Part shown: positions 53,051 through 64,000 of the stretch, piece by piece
Position numbering within the stretch: position 1 is the first letter of the stretch
Layout of the letters: the number at the start of each line of letters is the position of its first letter
NCBI GenBank assembly: GCA_013365365.1
Contig: JABVXU010000275.1
Span: 1 to 64,000 of the forward strand
DNA length: 64,000 nt
DNA from: Cruorifilaria tuberocauda
Lineage: Eukaryota; Nematoda; Chromadorea; Rhabditida; Onchocercidae
Direction of reading: 5' to 3'
Notes under the pieces: generated by a model
Told to the model about the DNA's origin: nothing
The model's input: the letters and a program-made list of their open reading frames with translations, nothing else
Databases searched by the model: none
Position numbers and translations under genes: made by a program

Positions 53051-54824
53051 TTACAATGGCGAAATAACTACGCTTATTTTCAGTTTTATAAAATATGCGA
53101 AACGGAAGAAGAAAAACGACGCAACAATAATGACAAACACCCAGATAAGATAGATGAAAGGTTCAGATTTTGCCGAATGCCACGTCCCTATCTAGAAAAA
53201 AATACCATTAAGGAAAACGAGAAAAAAGGTAATCCAGTGACTAGAATTTTATATTTTAATCAATCTTAACTAAATCGATGAACACCTGAAATGTGAATGC
53301 ATAACGATACTAATGTAAATGTTTTCAGCGAAATGGGATGAGAAATGTATTAATATAGATGAGTTAAGATGAAAAAAGTTGAGACGATCAAGAAAATAAT
53401 AAATAAATTACTGAATTTCCTTGACATAAACGACTGTTATCTGAACTTAGTAAGAAAAAACTCAATAAAAAAATCACAGAGAGATAATGAGGAAACTTAC
53501 CATTAAACCAATCGCAGCTATGAAGAACAACAAGGAACAAACGAAGAAAAAGATTGCTCTGTTACGAGCATAGTCACGACCCACCGATGAACTACAACAT
53601 TTGTTTATTCATTTTTTCTATGATTACTATAATTACTTTGTTCACATTAACTTTAGCTAACAAAACAATAAGTCGAAAAATAATATTGGAAAAAGGCAAT
53701 AATATGTACTCCCTATATATTTCTTATTAGATTGATTCATAAATGAACAGAAAATTAAGTTCGATTGGGATGACAAGATTTCCATGTAAATGAACTAACA
53801 TTTTCTGACAGTGTGGGCATTTCGCTACGGTAACATTAAGTGTGTTGAACATAAAAATTTCTTGACAATGAGCACACAGAACTCGGCATGTTCCAGTTGG
53901 AGCTCTATAAAATGCGTAAATCATTAGCATATTCACAGATGTATATTGGGTTATTACAACAATTTACTGCACATTGACCTATGACAAATTATCATAGTGC
54001 GCTGTTTTCATTTATCTTTTCAAAAAATTGATGAAACTGCATCTGAATTCAATATTTGTTCCTAGATTATTTCAAAAATACACTAAAATAAATAACGTAC
54101 CTAACCGCAGTACCAACTGGTGCACTGCCACCTAACGTGATAACACGTTTGCAGTTCATACGAGGACAAGCGATACGATTTGAAGAAGCTTTACAAAGCA
54201 AAAGACAGTTGCACGGGCAGCGTACATACTTTTTACCAGGTGGAGCAGCACGAACTGGTGTTGCTTCATTGCATTGACTACATTTCACCACATGTTGAAT
54301 CTGGAAAAAATACTCTATAATGAATAAATTATAACATTAATTTGATAATTCTTAATCAAAGTTTACTTAACATTACAAAATATCAAATAAACTTTGATTA
54401 AGAATTATTAACTTATCTAATCTGTTAATCAAACAAAACAAATATAATCCTCACTAAGTAATACTATATTGAATAGAACAAATCAATAAAGAATTTTAAT
54501 GAGCAAAAGAAAGTCTGGAAAAAGAGCCAACTTCTTGACCTTGCTCTCGATAACAATTGTAGCTGAGCACACACGACATGCAACAGTTGGACCGATTTGT
54601 CTGGATGCTACGCCTGATTCACCAGCATGTGAAATTGTTTGCTGCATTTGTGGTACAACATGATGTTCTTCTTCATGACTGACGTATTCTTCCGGTTCAT
54701 CCGATATAACAGTCTCCGTACCTTGACTTCCAAGACCTTCATAATTTGGAGTAACTACTGATCTTTCGTTACTTAACAAGGGTGAATGTTCGTTATTCTC
54801 ATGTTCGTTTTCATCACCCATCAT
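53051..54824 (-). CDS. TMEM55/PIP4P-type phosphatidylinositol-4,5-bisphosphate 4-phosphatase
   Basis: Exons 54824-54540, 54300-54101, 53904-53800, 53591-53501 and 53191-53051 give 273 residues. The N-terminal ~75 residues are acidic and polar with SPLLSNERS, as in TMEM55A/B. Next come [32 protein letters not shown] and [20 protein letters not shown], with the CX5R phosphatase signature at C131-R137. More cysteine pairs follow ([19 protein letters not shown]). Two C-terminal membrane spans are [18 protein letters not shown] and [16 protein letters not shown], joined by [10 protein letters not shown], the family's GTW loop. Reported activity is removal of the 4-phosphate of PI(4,5)P2 in late endosomes and lysosomes, and TMEM55B recruits JIP4 for lysosome transport. 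The frame is open upstream to an acceptor at 54853-54854, so an extra N-terminal exon or a trans-splice is possible. The first of two adjacent ATGs is used. Confidence 0.93.
54345..54408. repeat. Perfect inverted repeat, 21-bp arms with a 22-base loop
   Basis: ATAATTCTTAATCAAAGTTT plus A (54345-54365) is exactly complementary to 54388-54408. It lies in the first intron of the PIP4P-type gene. The size suits a pre-miRNA-like hairpin or a small mobile-element remnant. The arms are very AT-rich, which argues against a canonical miRNA. Confidence 0.9.
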
Positions 54825-56058
54825 TTTGTCCACTCCAACTTCAATTCCAATACTGAAAATGATTCATTCTTTTTTTAATGATCGCATGTTCAAATACTTG
54901 GTTCTGTGGTCTTTTATTTTATAAAATTTCAAAAGTCATGGATATCGTATAGGGAAACAAATCCTAAGCTACTAATCAATACCTCCCATATAATGAATTC
55001 GATCTAACTTCCCTTTTGTAACTGCAGAAAATAATCATTGATGTAAAATTAGAAAATTATTAAAAAATACGAATAAAAATTATTTCCAATAATCTGCCCG
55101 CTCTCAGAATTTTTGGGTCGCTTACATAGAAAAAAGAAAAATACGAAGGCATGATTGGTTATTGTTGCATGTAGTGCTTATTTTTAGCAACAATTAATAT
55201 GTATGAATCAAAAAGACACTCCAACTATATAAGATTTAATTGCTGCTATTAAAAAATTTCTGTACAAATAACGAAACAAATAAATGAATGAATGAATTAC
55301 AAACAATACATCAAATACAGTCAATATGTCACAATGAGAAATTCGAAAATTCAAAACGTATAAAAAAATAACATTATAAATACATCACTGATTGCTAACA
55401 TATGAAAAACAAATCCAGTAGACAGATTACCATTTTGGATTAAAGCAATTATTAACAAAGTCATGTGGCCACTATTCCTAACAACAAATGATTCTCCCGT
55501 TTATAATAGCTATCATTAATCAATGCATACGCAACGTAGATAGCGGAATAAAATATCGATAGATAAAATACTTGTAGTCTAAAAGCATCTCACAAACAAT
55601 TTTTGCTAATTTATTAAAAATAAAACTAGAAAACTCAGCAATTTAACTGCTCAATATTATAAATTATATTGATTATAATCGGTGATGGACTTTTGGATTT
55701 TAAGCCAAAGAGAAAAATCCTAAACTAACGAAATTCAAATTTAAGTTCATAAAATTAAATGACAATCACAAGGTAATATATAATAAAGCATCTTTACTGG
55801 CATGCTTAGAAATCCAGAATTTTTCTGCTGTATAGCAGAATCGATCTCTTCGTTTTAAAAGAGCCAATAAATAAAGCCTTATCAGAGAGTTTGAAAAAGG
55901 AAGGCTAAGTAAGGAAAAAGTAAGAAAAAACTATAATGAATGTTTTATTTGTTATCCAAAAGTTTCAAAATTGAAAAAGAATCAAATCCTAAATTTCTAA
56001 TAGCAGTAAGTTTTCAAAATTTTTAACTTGTTTCATGGCATAACCGCTTTCCTTTATC
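54825..56058. other. Intergenic region between the PIP4P-type gene and HIP1R
   Basis: AT-rich, with no ORF or RNA gene recognised. It should contain the HIP1R 3' UTR (right) and the PIP4P 5' region (left, with a splice acceptor at 54853-54854). Confidence 0.55.
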
Positions 56059-59000
56059 TTATTTATCATCAGAACTACTATTACTTTCAACAATTTGTGC
56101 AAGTTGGTAATGTTGCTTTCTTAGCTGTGCAAGATGAGTCCGTTCGCGTACTAATTTGTCTTCCAGCTCCAAAATACGTACCTGACTTTCCATTTCTTCT
56201 TTTTTTGTATCGTGTAAAGTATAATGACTAAAGTCAAGATCTTCTGAAAAATCTATTTCAAGTTTCTATGGTGAATATAATATTTTTACAGACTTTGAAA
56301 ACAGTATTTCTTTGCACGTTATAATAATGTTAATGATAAAAATGAAGAAATCGATCTCGAAAATAATTATTGATTTGATTGCTGATATTTGAGAAGAAAT
56401 AAGTTTTTTTGCTAAAGCAATCTTTAGTAAAATGGAAACTTACTCTGCTCATTTAAGGTAATCTGAGCATTTTTCACGGTCGCAACAATATTTGCAGTAC
56501 AGGTGTTGACCGAACAGGATGCTGCGGAAAGTTCCTTCAGTCGATGTGATTCACGGTCTGCTTTTACACGAGATGATACAAACAATTGCGCAGTACTTGC
56601 TGCAATCTCTTGTGATGCAACAATCAAATATTCCAATTTGCCTTGAGAAGAAACTACATCATCCGCTCTTTGACTGTAAACGAGAAGTGAAAGGTTATCA
56701 ACATTATTAAACAATATATTAAAAATAAAACTATTGTTAAATTGACTCCAGAATATGATTTAAACAATACTGGTCGGAAAAAGTTGTTCATTACTATAAA
56801 AACTACTACTAGAAATCTGACAAAATAAATAACGATCAAAATCTTGTCACTTACATTAAAACACAGTTTCTATTATGTACCTGAACAAAATACGAAGTTT
56901 CTAGTGCAAGCAATGATAAGTCTACTCAAATTATACAGCAGCTGATGACTTACACAAGCACCGTAGCTGCAACTCCGACCGCTCTAGCTGCTGAAAGTAA
57001 ACCCTCAGTCCACTGATGATTTCGTTTATAAAATTCATTTGGATTAGCTGTGTCATGACCTGAAGCAACGATCTCTTCTTGTAATGCACGGCTTTTTGTT
57101 ACCAGCGATACTATTGCTACCATTAATTGGTTACAAGAATCCAAAATTCCTTCGTTGACTTTTAAACTGAAATGGAATAAAATTACCTAATTACTACTTC
57201 TCAAAATAAATGAATAGAGCAATCTAACGATGAATTTATCAACTTATTCCTTACAAAAAACATGTCAAAGATGATGACAACGATAATTTTCCGAGGAAAG
57301 TAAATCGAAAGGCTTCATAATGCCTAAGTTATGACAAACTGCACCATTTTCCTAGAATACATGAATTTCAAAAACAACGAATTCCCAACCGTATCCCGGA
57401 ATCGGTAGCTCGACTCTTCTTTTGCATTTCTTCAATCGATTCTACAGCTTTTTGAATTGCTTCATCCATTCGTTTCATTTCTTTCTCCAATTCAGCACCG
57501 ATTAATTCAGTCGTCACATCACTCGAGCCAGCTGGCAAATTGAGACATGTTTCTTCCAGTCTTTCCAAGGAACTCTATAAAAATTAAAGGAAATGACAAA
57601 ATGAGTTAAATATCTACTATGCTTGAAAAAAAAAAGGCATAACATAATCACTTCTAACGACTTCAACGTATGTTAACAGTCAAAATATTGTTAACATTGA
57701 CATACAAATATGATAACCTACTTTTAGCTTTAGGAAAGGTTCTTTAATAGACTTCAAACTTAGATTCCCAATCACTGAATAAGCAGCGACAGCGTCAGTT
57801 ATTATAACACAACATTGCTCCTGCACTACTGCAATGTAAATAATGGAACTAATGAATAAAAATTCTATTAATTTAATTAATTTAAGCCCTATAAAATAAG
57901 CGATAGTTAAAAACCCAAATAAACGAATCTATAATCCATTAAGTTTCCATATTCGGTTTTTATTAAATACATCTTTAGTTTTTCTTTTAATTTTAAAGCT
58001 TTGCGAAAGTTCTTGAATAAACTTCAAACTTAGATTCTCAACCACTGAATAAGCAGCGACATCGAACAGACAGAGATATAACACGATTTAATTTCACGAA
58101 TAATAGAACTGGTTGTCAACATACTTTGAAAATGCTGAATAGAAACGACATTAGCCGCAGCAGCGCTATTCAATAAAACATCAGCAAGATAATGCCCCAA
58201 AAAAATTAAAGTGCGAAATAATTCGTCAGAATGTTCATCATCAGCTTCATTAATAACTTTTTCGGTAGTTTCGATGACAAAGCGAAGAGATGGTAGGACT
58301 AATTCTGAAACTTATAACACAACTGCCACCAATAATTCAGTTAAGTTATGCAATAAAACCAATGCCAACTATTGCAACTTCCTTTTCATCAAATTCTCTC
58401 AAACATTCGTAAAGATTTTCCTTTCAAATGAAAAATTCTATAAACTAATGTGAAACTATAGTTCATAATCATACCATAATCGATTTAATAATATCTCTTC
58501 AAAACAAACTATAAAAATATTGTCAAAAGCTCATAACACAGTTAAAGCAATTGATATTGATAAAAAATAAATAGAAATGTATTTACGACTGGGATAAGTG
58601 ATTGATAAAGCATGTTGGAGATCCTCACACGACTGCTTCAGGATTTGGCCATAAACCTCACCCAAAGAAGCTGTAATGATGAAATAATGAGGTTAAAATG
58701 CAGCGATATAACTATTATAAAGGATTACCGATGCTTGATAAAGTTACAGACTCTGAAAATAAAAAAAAAGAAACTGTTATTACTAAATAAGCTTTTCAGA
58801 ACAGTGTGCATTTTGGCCGCGTTTTCTTTTTCCATTCCTTCAATATTCTTGATATTTTCTGCTTTCATCTGCTCCACTATCTACAAAGATTTTCGTTACT
58901 TTAACTATATTTTTTTCCATGAATTTTTTACTGCTGAGTCACATTCCTTACTTAACTGAACAAAAGTGATCAAATAGTACGGCTAATGGAGCTAATGGAG

Positions 59001-62000
59001 CTAATCGAGTGCAAATTTCGTCAGTATTTTTTAAATCTTCCGATACAGTTCTAACAGATAATTTTAGCAAACCTAACAGGTATCCTCCATTTTGTAGTTT
59101 TTAATCCTATCCACCTTAGAAGACTTAATGTATTATCAATTAGACAAAATTATTATGCAACGAATTGTTTTTCCGCAACTAATCTTTCAATCTCAAATCT
59201 CAATTTACCGGATACCTTTGTGCTTAAAATTCCTGGTAAATTTTCTTTTAAAATATCAACTTTTGGCCTAATATTATTTGACTCTATTACATTGTGATTT
59301 TTCACTTTGTACTCAACTAGGGGAGAAAAATTGCAACTTAGTTTAAAGTATTTAATTTCTAACATCCGGTACATTGAATAGTAGGGATCTATGGATCAAC
59401 GAAAAGAAAACCGAGACGTCAACAGCGAAAAGTTCTATCAAAATCATATAAATCTGAACAGCTGAAGGTTTTTTTTTGTTCATGTGATTTGTCTCAATTA
59501 CCAATAACTTCAGCAATACTTTTTGATCTCCAGTATACCTGCTTCAGTTCCTGAACTTCGTTATCTCGTTCAGTTATCCTTTGTTGAAAGTTATCGAGGT
59601 TTATGCTAGCATTTTGTACTTTTTCCTCCTTATTTATTGTTTCTTGTTCCAAATCTGCTACCTTCCTTTCTAAATATGAAATAGTTTCTTCATTGCTTTG
59701 CTTCTCTGTTTGACAAGATGTTAATTCCTTTTGAGCTTCAGAAAGCTTCGTGAGTGCCTAAAAATTCTATATTTGTAAAAAATTCATGTTTCAATTACCA
59801 TACTGATTGCTCAATCAGAAAAGAAATATCGAACTGCAATTGATATATCTTAATGAAAATTCTAAAAAATTAAAAAAATGAGAAATGAAGATAATAATTC
59901 TATGCAAAAGTAAAAGCCACCTCAATGTGCTCCTGTCGTAAGTTAGTGTAAGCACTCTTCATTTTCTGATAATTGAACTCACTACTTTGAGCTTTTTGTT
60001 CAGTCTCAAGTAACCGAGTCTCATCGACTGTCTGCTGCCCCTTAGCTATAGTTAATTGCCGTAATCTATCGACTTCGCCCTAAATTTCGAAGCGTGAAAT
60101 TATGTAAAATCTTGTTAAACACAGAAAATGTTAAACATAGACTAGAAGATATCTGCGCAAAGCAATAAAAAATGCATAAATATTCACATTCACCTTCACT
60201 TCATCAAGAGTCTGCTTGTAATGATCATTTTCTTGCTGCGCTTGCACTAAACGTTTTTCATACTGTTCAATACGAGCACGTGCCTTAAATAAATTGCAAG
60301 TGAAATTTGCACAATATAATAAAATGATTTCAAAGCAGAAATGAGTGGAAATAGCACTTATTGAAGTAAAAGGGTTAAGTCTAAGTTCTAGCAAATACCA
60401 ATTTCACTGCAACAGAAACAACAGACTGCTAAACTAAAACATCTTTAAAATATCCATCACATACTTCGTTCATGAGCCTTTCGTTGTGGTAACGCGCATC
60501 TTCCACATCTTGCCTTAAAGCCTCAATTACCGCATCCCTAAAATTATGGCATATTTAAGAATAAGAAATCTTAAAAAAAATATAACAAATTATGCAATGA
60601 AACTTGAAACTGAGAAAAACAGATTTGTCACACTGCGGTGATGTAGAAAGAAATAACATGGACCGCAGAAAGGACGAAGAAGAATTACTTTGAATCCACA
60701 TGATTAGAATTATTCTGCAGCCCAGTTTCTATAACATCGACTAAACTTTCTTCAGCTACAGATCGCTCGTCAGGAGGAGTATCGACTTCGCTAATGTTAT
60801 CACCATGAAGATAAGCATTTGGTGCTTGATAACTTTCCAGTTCAGATGCCTAAAACTTTTCTCATTTATCCTGATACATCAATTAAAAACTGAAAAGTGA
60901 GTAAATTAAGAGTGACATAAACGTACTACCTGAAGGAAATTAGGCGGATATGTCGGCAGTTTTGGTATAGAAACCAGGAACTTAAAATACTGCAAATTTG
61001 TTGAAGTTTCATAAAATTCTTTTGTTTGTTGAAAAATGGAATTGAATCGACTTCTGTGACCTTGCAATGCATCTGGAGTCAATTCTGAAAATTTTTGTGG
61101 CTGAAAATGTATCAGTATTGATAGAAACAAAATCGGAAATATTCCGAAACAAAAAAAAAATTGAAGGAAAAATAGAGCATCTTTCAAGTTAACGATTAAT
61201 GATGTTCCCTTTGAGTAAAGGAATTCGTTAAAAATGAAAGCTTGTTTTCATCAAAACCATCACAGAACCGCTTTCAAAAGTAGAAATATTCAAAAACTTG
61301 TTTTTTTTTGCTGATTTATGCGTTACAATAATAGAAAATATCACTTACTTGAGTGTAGCTTGAAAATCAATTTCACCAGATGATCATAGAATTTGCTTGT
61401 ATCAAGAATTATAAGTATTAATGGCGATAACATGCACTGGCCTTGAGGAACCAAAGAACTCCAGTTAACGTTATCCACTTTTCTCAGAACTGAAATGATA
61501 CAAGTCCTGACCAAATCACTTCAACTTTTAGTTAGAAATATCATTAAAAAATTACCGGCTGCTTGCAAAGCCAGCAAGTCATCCATTTGATCCAGCATTT
61601 CAATTGAAAGCTCAAATGACTGATTTACATCGGCATTTGTTAATGCCTTAATCTGATTAGAGCTCAATCGTAGATTCCCCGGTATAGAATGATTCTAAAA
61701 CAAACATAAATTCAGGATTCCCATAACAAGATATATATCTGGTAGAAATTTCAGGAACGTAACTCTGCCCAATTGAAAATACGACCAAATATAATAAAGA
61801 TGCTGACTCGACTGTGAAATTCGAGACGGCTGACAAGCATTTTGCAGTATGAAGAATTAGGCCGACCGTAATCGGAATTCTCAAGATGATACCAGAAATT
61901 TCCTAGCGCTTCGATGCGGGCTTTATAACGAACCGATTCTTCTAGCACTCTTCGATGACCATCCTGGATTAGCTAAAAAAAGTACAAAGCAGCATAATAT

Positions 62001-63164
62001 TATTAGGATGGGTAAACATTTGAGGCCTGCAAATTCGTTTCTAGCGAATCATCTACTGGAAATCATCATTTAAAGAACTCGAAAAAGCCTTGAAACATGT
62101 ACGAGTGCTGAGACGTAACGTAAAATGAAGTAGAAACGGAAACCAAAACATCTGATGGAATTAACTAGAAGTTACTGTTAAATAATTATTGAACCTCTAA
62201 ATAAAAATTTAAAGCTCTGGATCAGTGTTTCCCTCAATAACAGTGGGAAGTTTTAAAATACCTCATAAAGTCCTGAATGCAGAAATTTATGCACTAAAAT
62301 TTCTTTAGTAGGAAATCTATTTGTAAGTGAAAACAAACCTTGTGAAGCAAATGACAAAATTTCCAGCTAATAATGGGATTTTTTTCCAGCTGAATGCGGG
62401 AAATACAACTCCAAAATAATGCAGAAGATTTCTCTTTATGCGTTCCAACAATCACTTGTCGTGCGTGTTTATGTTTAAGAGGTACCTCGTTTTTGTTCAA
62501 CGCTTTGTGCACCGATACAATCTGAAAGTAATAAATTAGGTAAACAGACAACGATCAAGACAAACAATAAGTAATAATTAATTGGAAGTTATGTTTGTTA
62601 ATACAACAGAAATATCGCGAATAACAATTAAACTGAGCTACAATTCAACTGAAAGAATAAAAACCATTCACTTACAGTTAAAAAGCATTTCGCACTATTT
62701 CTATTATTTCCTAAAATTTGTATGAAATTTGCTTAATTTCTTTCAAAAATTTCTTAATTCCTTTTCTTCTACATCAACAACGATACACTTCTTTAGCAGA
62801 TGCGTCCTCATGATCAATTAAGCTCATTTTCAACAAGCTACAGTTTGAAAAAGAAAACCCGCTTAACACATTCCATACCATCTTAATACTGATACTTTCC
62901 TAACATTGATATAATTGATTCTTTCCTAATATTAATATAATTATTGATACTTATTTCGAGTTTTTCACTATTCCTCTCTGAAGATTTCAAAAAAATAATG
63001 TAAGCAGCAATAATTCTTCCGCGATATTTTATGAAAAATTATTTGATAAATTAATTGCTATAAATTCTATAAAAGAACTCAATAAGATTTTTGCTAAGTT
63101 CTTGAACCTGATGCTTGATTGATGCTTCGCGATCGTCGCCCAACATAACCGATTTTAATGACAT
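56059..63164 (-). CDS. hipr-1: Huntingtin-interacting protein 1-related homologue (ANTH, coiled coil, THATCH/I-LWEQ)
   Basis: Twenty-one in-phase exons give 999 residues: 63164-63108, 62521-62339, 61972-61808, 61694-61556, 61489-61349, 61084-60930, 60849-60689, 60537-60465, 60283-60194, 60079-59921, 59757-59502, 59072-58957, 58880-58784, 58752-58729, 58670-58587, 58304-58125, 57828-57722, 57574-57390, 57166-56954, 56673-56444, 56243-56059. The ANTH domain (about 15-290) has the phosphoinositide motif KALNKNEVPLKHKHAR and LQGHRSRFNSIF. A coiled coil follows at about 335-530. Next is a solenoid-like region (LIFLGHYLADVLLNSAAAAN), then the actin-binding THATCH core (about 730-940) with NHQWTEGLLSAARAVGVAAT and ASQEIAASTAQLFV. 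The C-terminal helix is HYTLHDTKKEEMESQVRILE. HIP1R and Sla2 link clathrin coats and PI(4,5)P2 membranes to actin. The exon 58752-58729 is only 24 bases. The start exon is short (19 codons) but phases correctly and matches the family length. Confidence 0.95.
57994..58085 (-). pseudogene. Decayed duplicate of a HIP1R exon
   Basis: This intronic segment closely repeats the functional HIP1R exon at 57722-57828. The core 58022-58061 matches its counterpart with two differences in 40 bases, and similarity extends to both sides. Compared with the functional exon it has a 4-base insertion near TGTTATA, which shifts the frame. The donor GTAGG is replaced by AAAAGAAAAAC. It therefore cannot serve as an equivalent exon and is read as a relic of a local exon duplication. 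Confidence 0.85.
58982..59008 (-). repeat. 9-bp tandem triplication inside a HIP1R exon
   Basis: GCTAATGGA occurs twice, then GCTAATCGA. On the minus strand this encodes the in-frame run RLAPLAPLA. Unit gain or loss would keep the reading frame. Confidence 0.85.
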
Positions 63165-64000
63165 TGTCTATTATGATATGCTATTCTATGATACACTATT
63201 TATTATGATACACTCGTTTGTCTCGAAATAAGAAAACTGATGTTTATAAATTCACCAATAAAACTCAATTTCACCTGCAACAATTGATCATTTTTCAGTT
63301 TTTGGAATTTTTTTCCAAAAAAAAAAACAAACGTTATCAAACATTCATTAAAATGTTACTAAATATTGAAATATTAAAAAGAACAAAATTCAAAAATACT
63401 ATTCCGATTAGATTATGATAAAAATAAAAATAAAGCAAGAATTACTGGTGGTAATTTTTTAATGAAAATTTACAATGATATCATATCATACCTTCAGTTA
63501 TTAGATATAATACAGATTCTCTCTTTGATATGATATTGTGAAAACGGAGCATATTATCTGAAATCTATTCTTGATCTGAGAAAAATAAATTAAGTTTGTA
63601 TAAATCATCGAGCAATGAAAGTGAATGGATTGATAGAGTGATGATATGCGGTTTTTCATCGAAAACTACAACTTATCATTCAAGAACATTCTCGATCATT
63701 CTTGATCATTCCAGAATGATAAATAACTCATAAGAAGTTTAGTTTAAAGGAAACATCAAAGTAATTCATCTGTCAACGATTCGATGACAGCTGGCAAGCC
63801 TCACTGTGCCACATTGCCAGCTCCATCATATATCACATACATAGATACACACAGAGACATACATATACATACACGCATACACGTACATACACTTATATAA
63901 ACATACGTAAATAGACCTTGAAAACAGCACAGACATGCATTCACGCGTTAACACGTGAACTCTCACATGCACAGTACGTCAACACACATTCAGCTTCTTG
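63165..64000. other. Intergenic region upstream of HIP1R
   Basis: Presumed HIP1R promoter and 5' flank. Short TATGATACACTA-type repeats occur near 63170-63210, and an imperfect ACATAC/ACACGC microsatellite occupies about 63838-63912. No other gene was recognised; the 66-residue plus ORF at 63218 is AT-driven. Confidence 0.55.

Noticed and set aside
52844..53269. 141-residue plus-strand ORF
   Set aside because: Lys/Asn/Gln-rich with no family match, and it lies antisense to the well-supported terminal exon of the PIP4P-type gene.
53256..53285. Alternative short terminal exon for the PIP4P gene (VFIDLVKID)
   Set aside because: It phases correctly, but the exon 53191-53051 encodes the family's GTW loop and second membrane span and is clearly better.
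59153..59374. 73-residue minus-strand ORF ending FEIERLVAEKQFVA
   Set aside because: It lies in a HIP1R intron. The flanking exons 59757-59502 and 59072-58957 join in phase without it, and no family match is seen.

Overview
The window looks like nuclear DNA of a nematode, most probably a parasitic, filarial-type roundworm. It is very AT-rich. Its genes are split into short exons with GT..AG introns, and acceptors are mostly TTTCAG or TTTTAG-like. The recognisable genes are ordinary animal genes: a ribosomal protein, an intraflagellar transport protein, an endocytic adaptor and an AF10/ZFP-1 chromatin reader. The clade assignment is inference; no species can be named from the sequence. Almost no gene is visible as one long ORF, so I joined exons by hand using splice signals, reading phase and similarity to families I know. 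All exon ends are therefore predictions.

Layout, left to right. 1-3555: AT-rich intergenic DNA with a minisatellite at the left edge. 3556-5785 (-): dephospho-CoA kinase domain protein. 8033-20253 (-), possibly to 20646: AF10/MLLT10-ZFP-1 homologue with PHD and extended PHD fingers and the octapeptide/leucine-zipper region. 20.6-28.4 kb: an island dense in microsatellites, with a 39-bp inverted repeat. 28407-29781 (-): a four-exon gene of unknown function, head-to-head with ribosomal protein S13 (29929-31078, +). 31621-44088 (+): a complete 36-exon WDR19/IFT144 gene. 44297-45241 (-): TXNDC17-like thioredoxin. 46863-48066 (-): a small unknown membrane protein. 48591-50557 (-): OSGEP/Kae1. 51188-51370 (-): a 60-residue LYR microprotein like the MIEF1 microprotein. 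53051-54824 (-): TMEM55/PIP4P-type phosphatase. 56059-63164 (-): HIP1/HIP1R homologue. 63.2-64 kb: intergenic.

The genes do not form one pathway. PIP4P and HIP1R both act on PI(4,5)P2 membranes. The LYR protein, OSGEP and S13 all concern translation. LYR, OSGEP, the membrane protein and TXNDC17 lie in one direction with gaps of about 0.5-1.6 kb and could be an operon, but no spliced-leader evidence can be read from DNA alone. The most unusual observations are a decayed duplicate exon inside HIP1R, three strong inverted repeats, a minisatellite whose units each carry a palindrome, the stand-alone LYR microprotein, and two reconstructed genes that I could not assign to a family.
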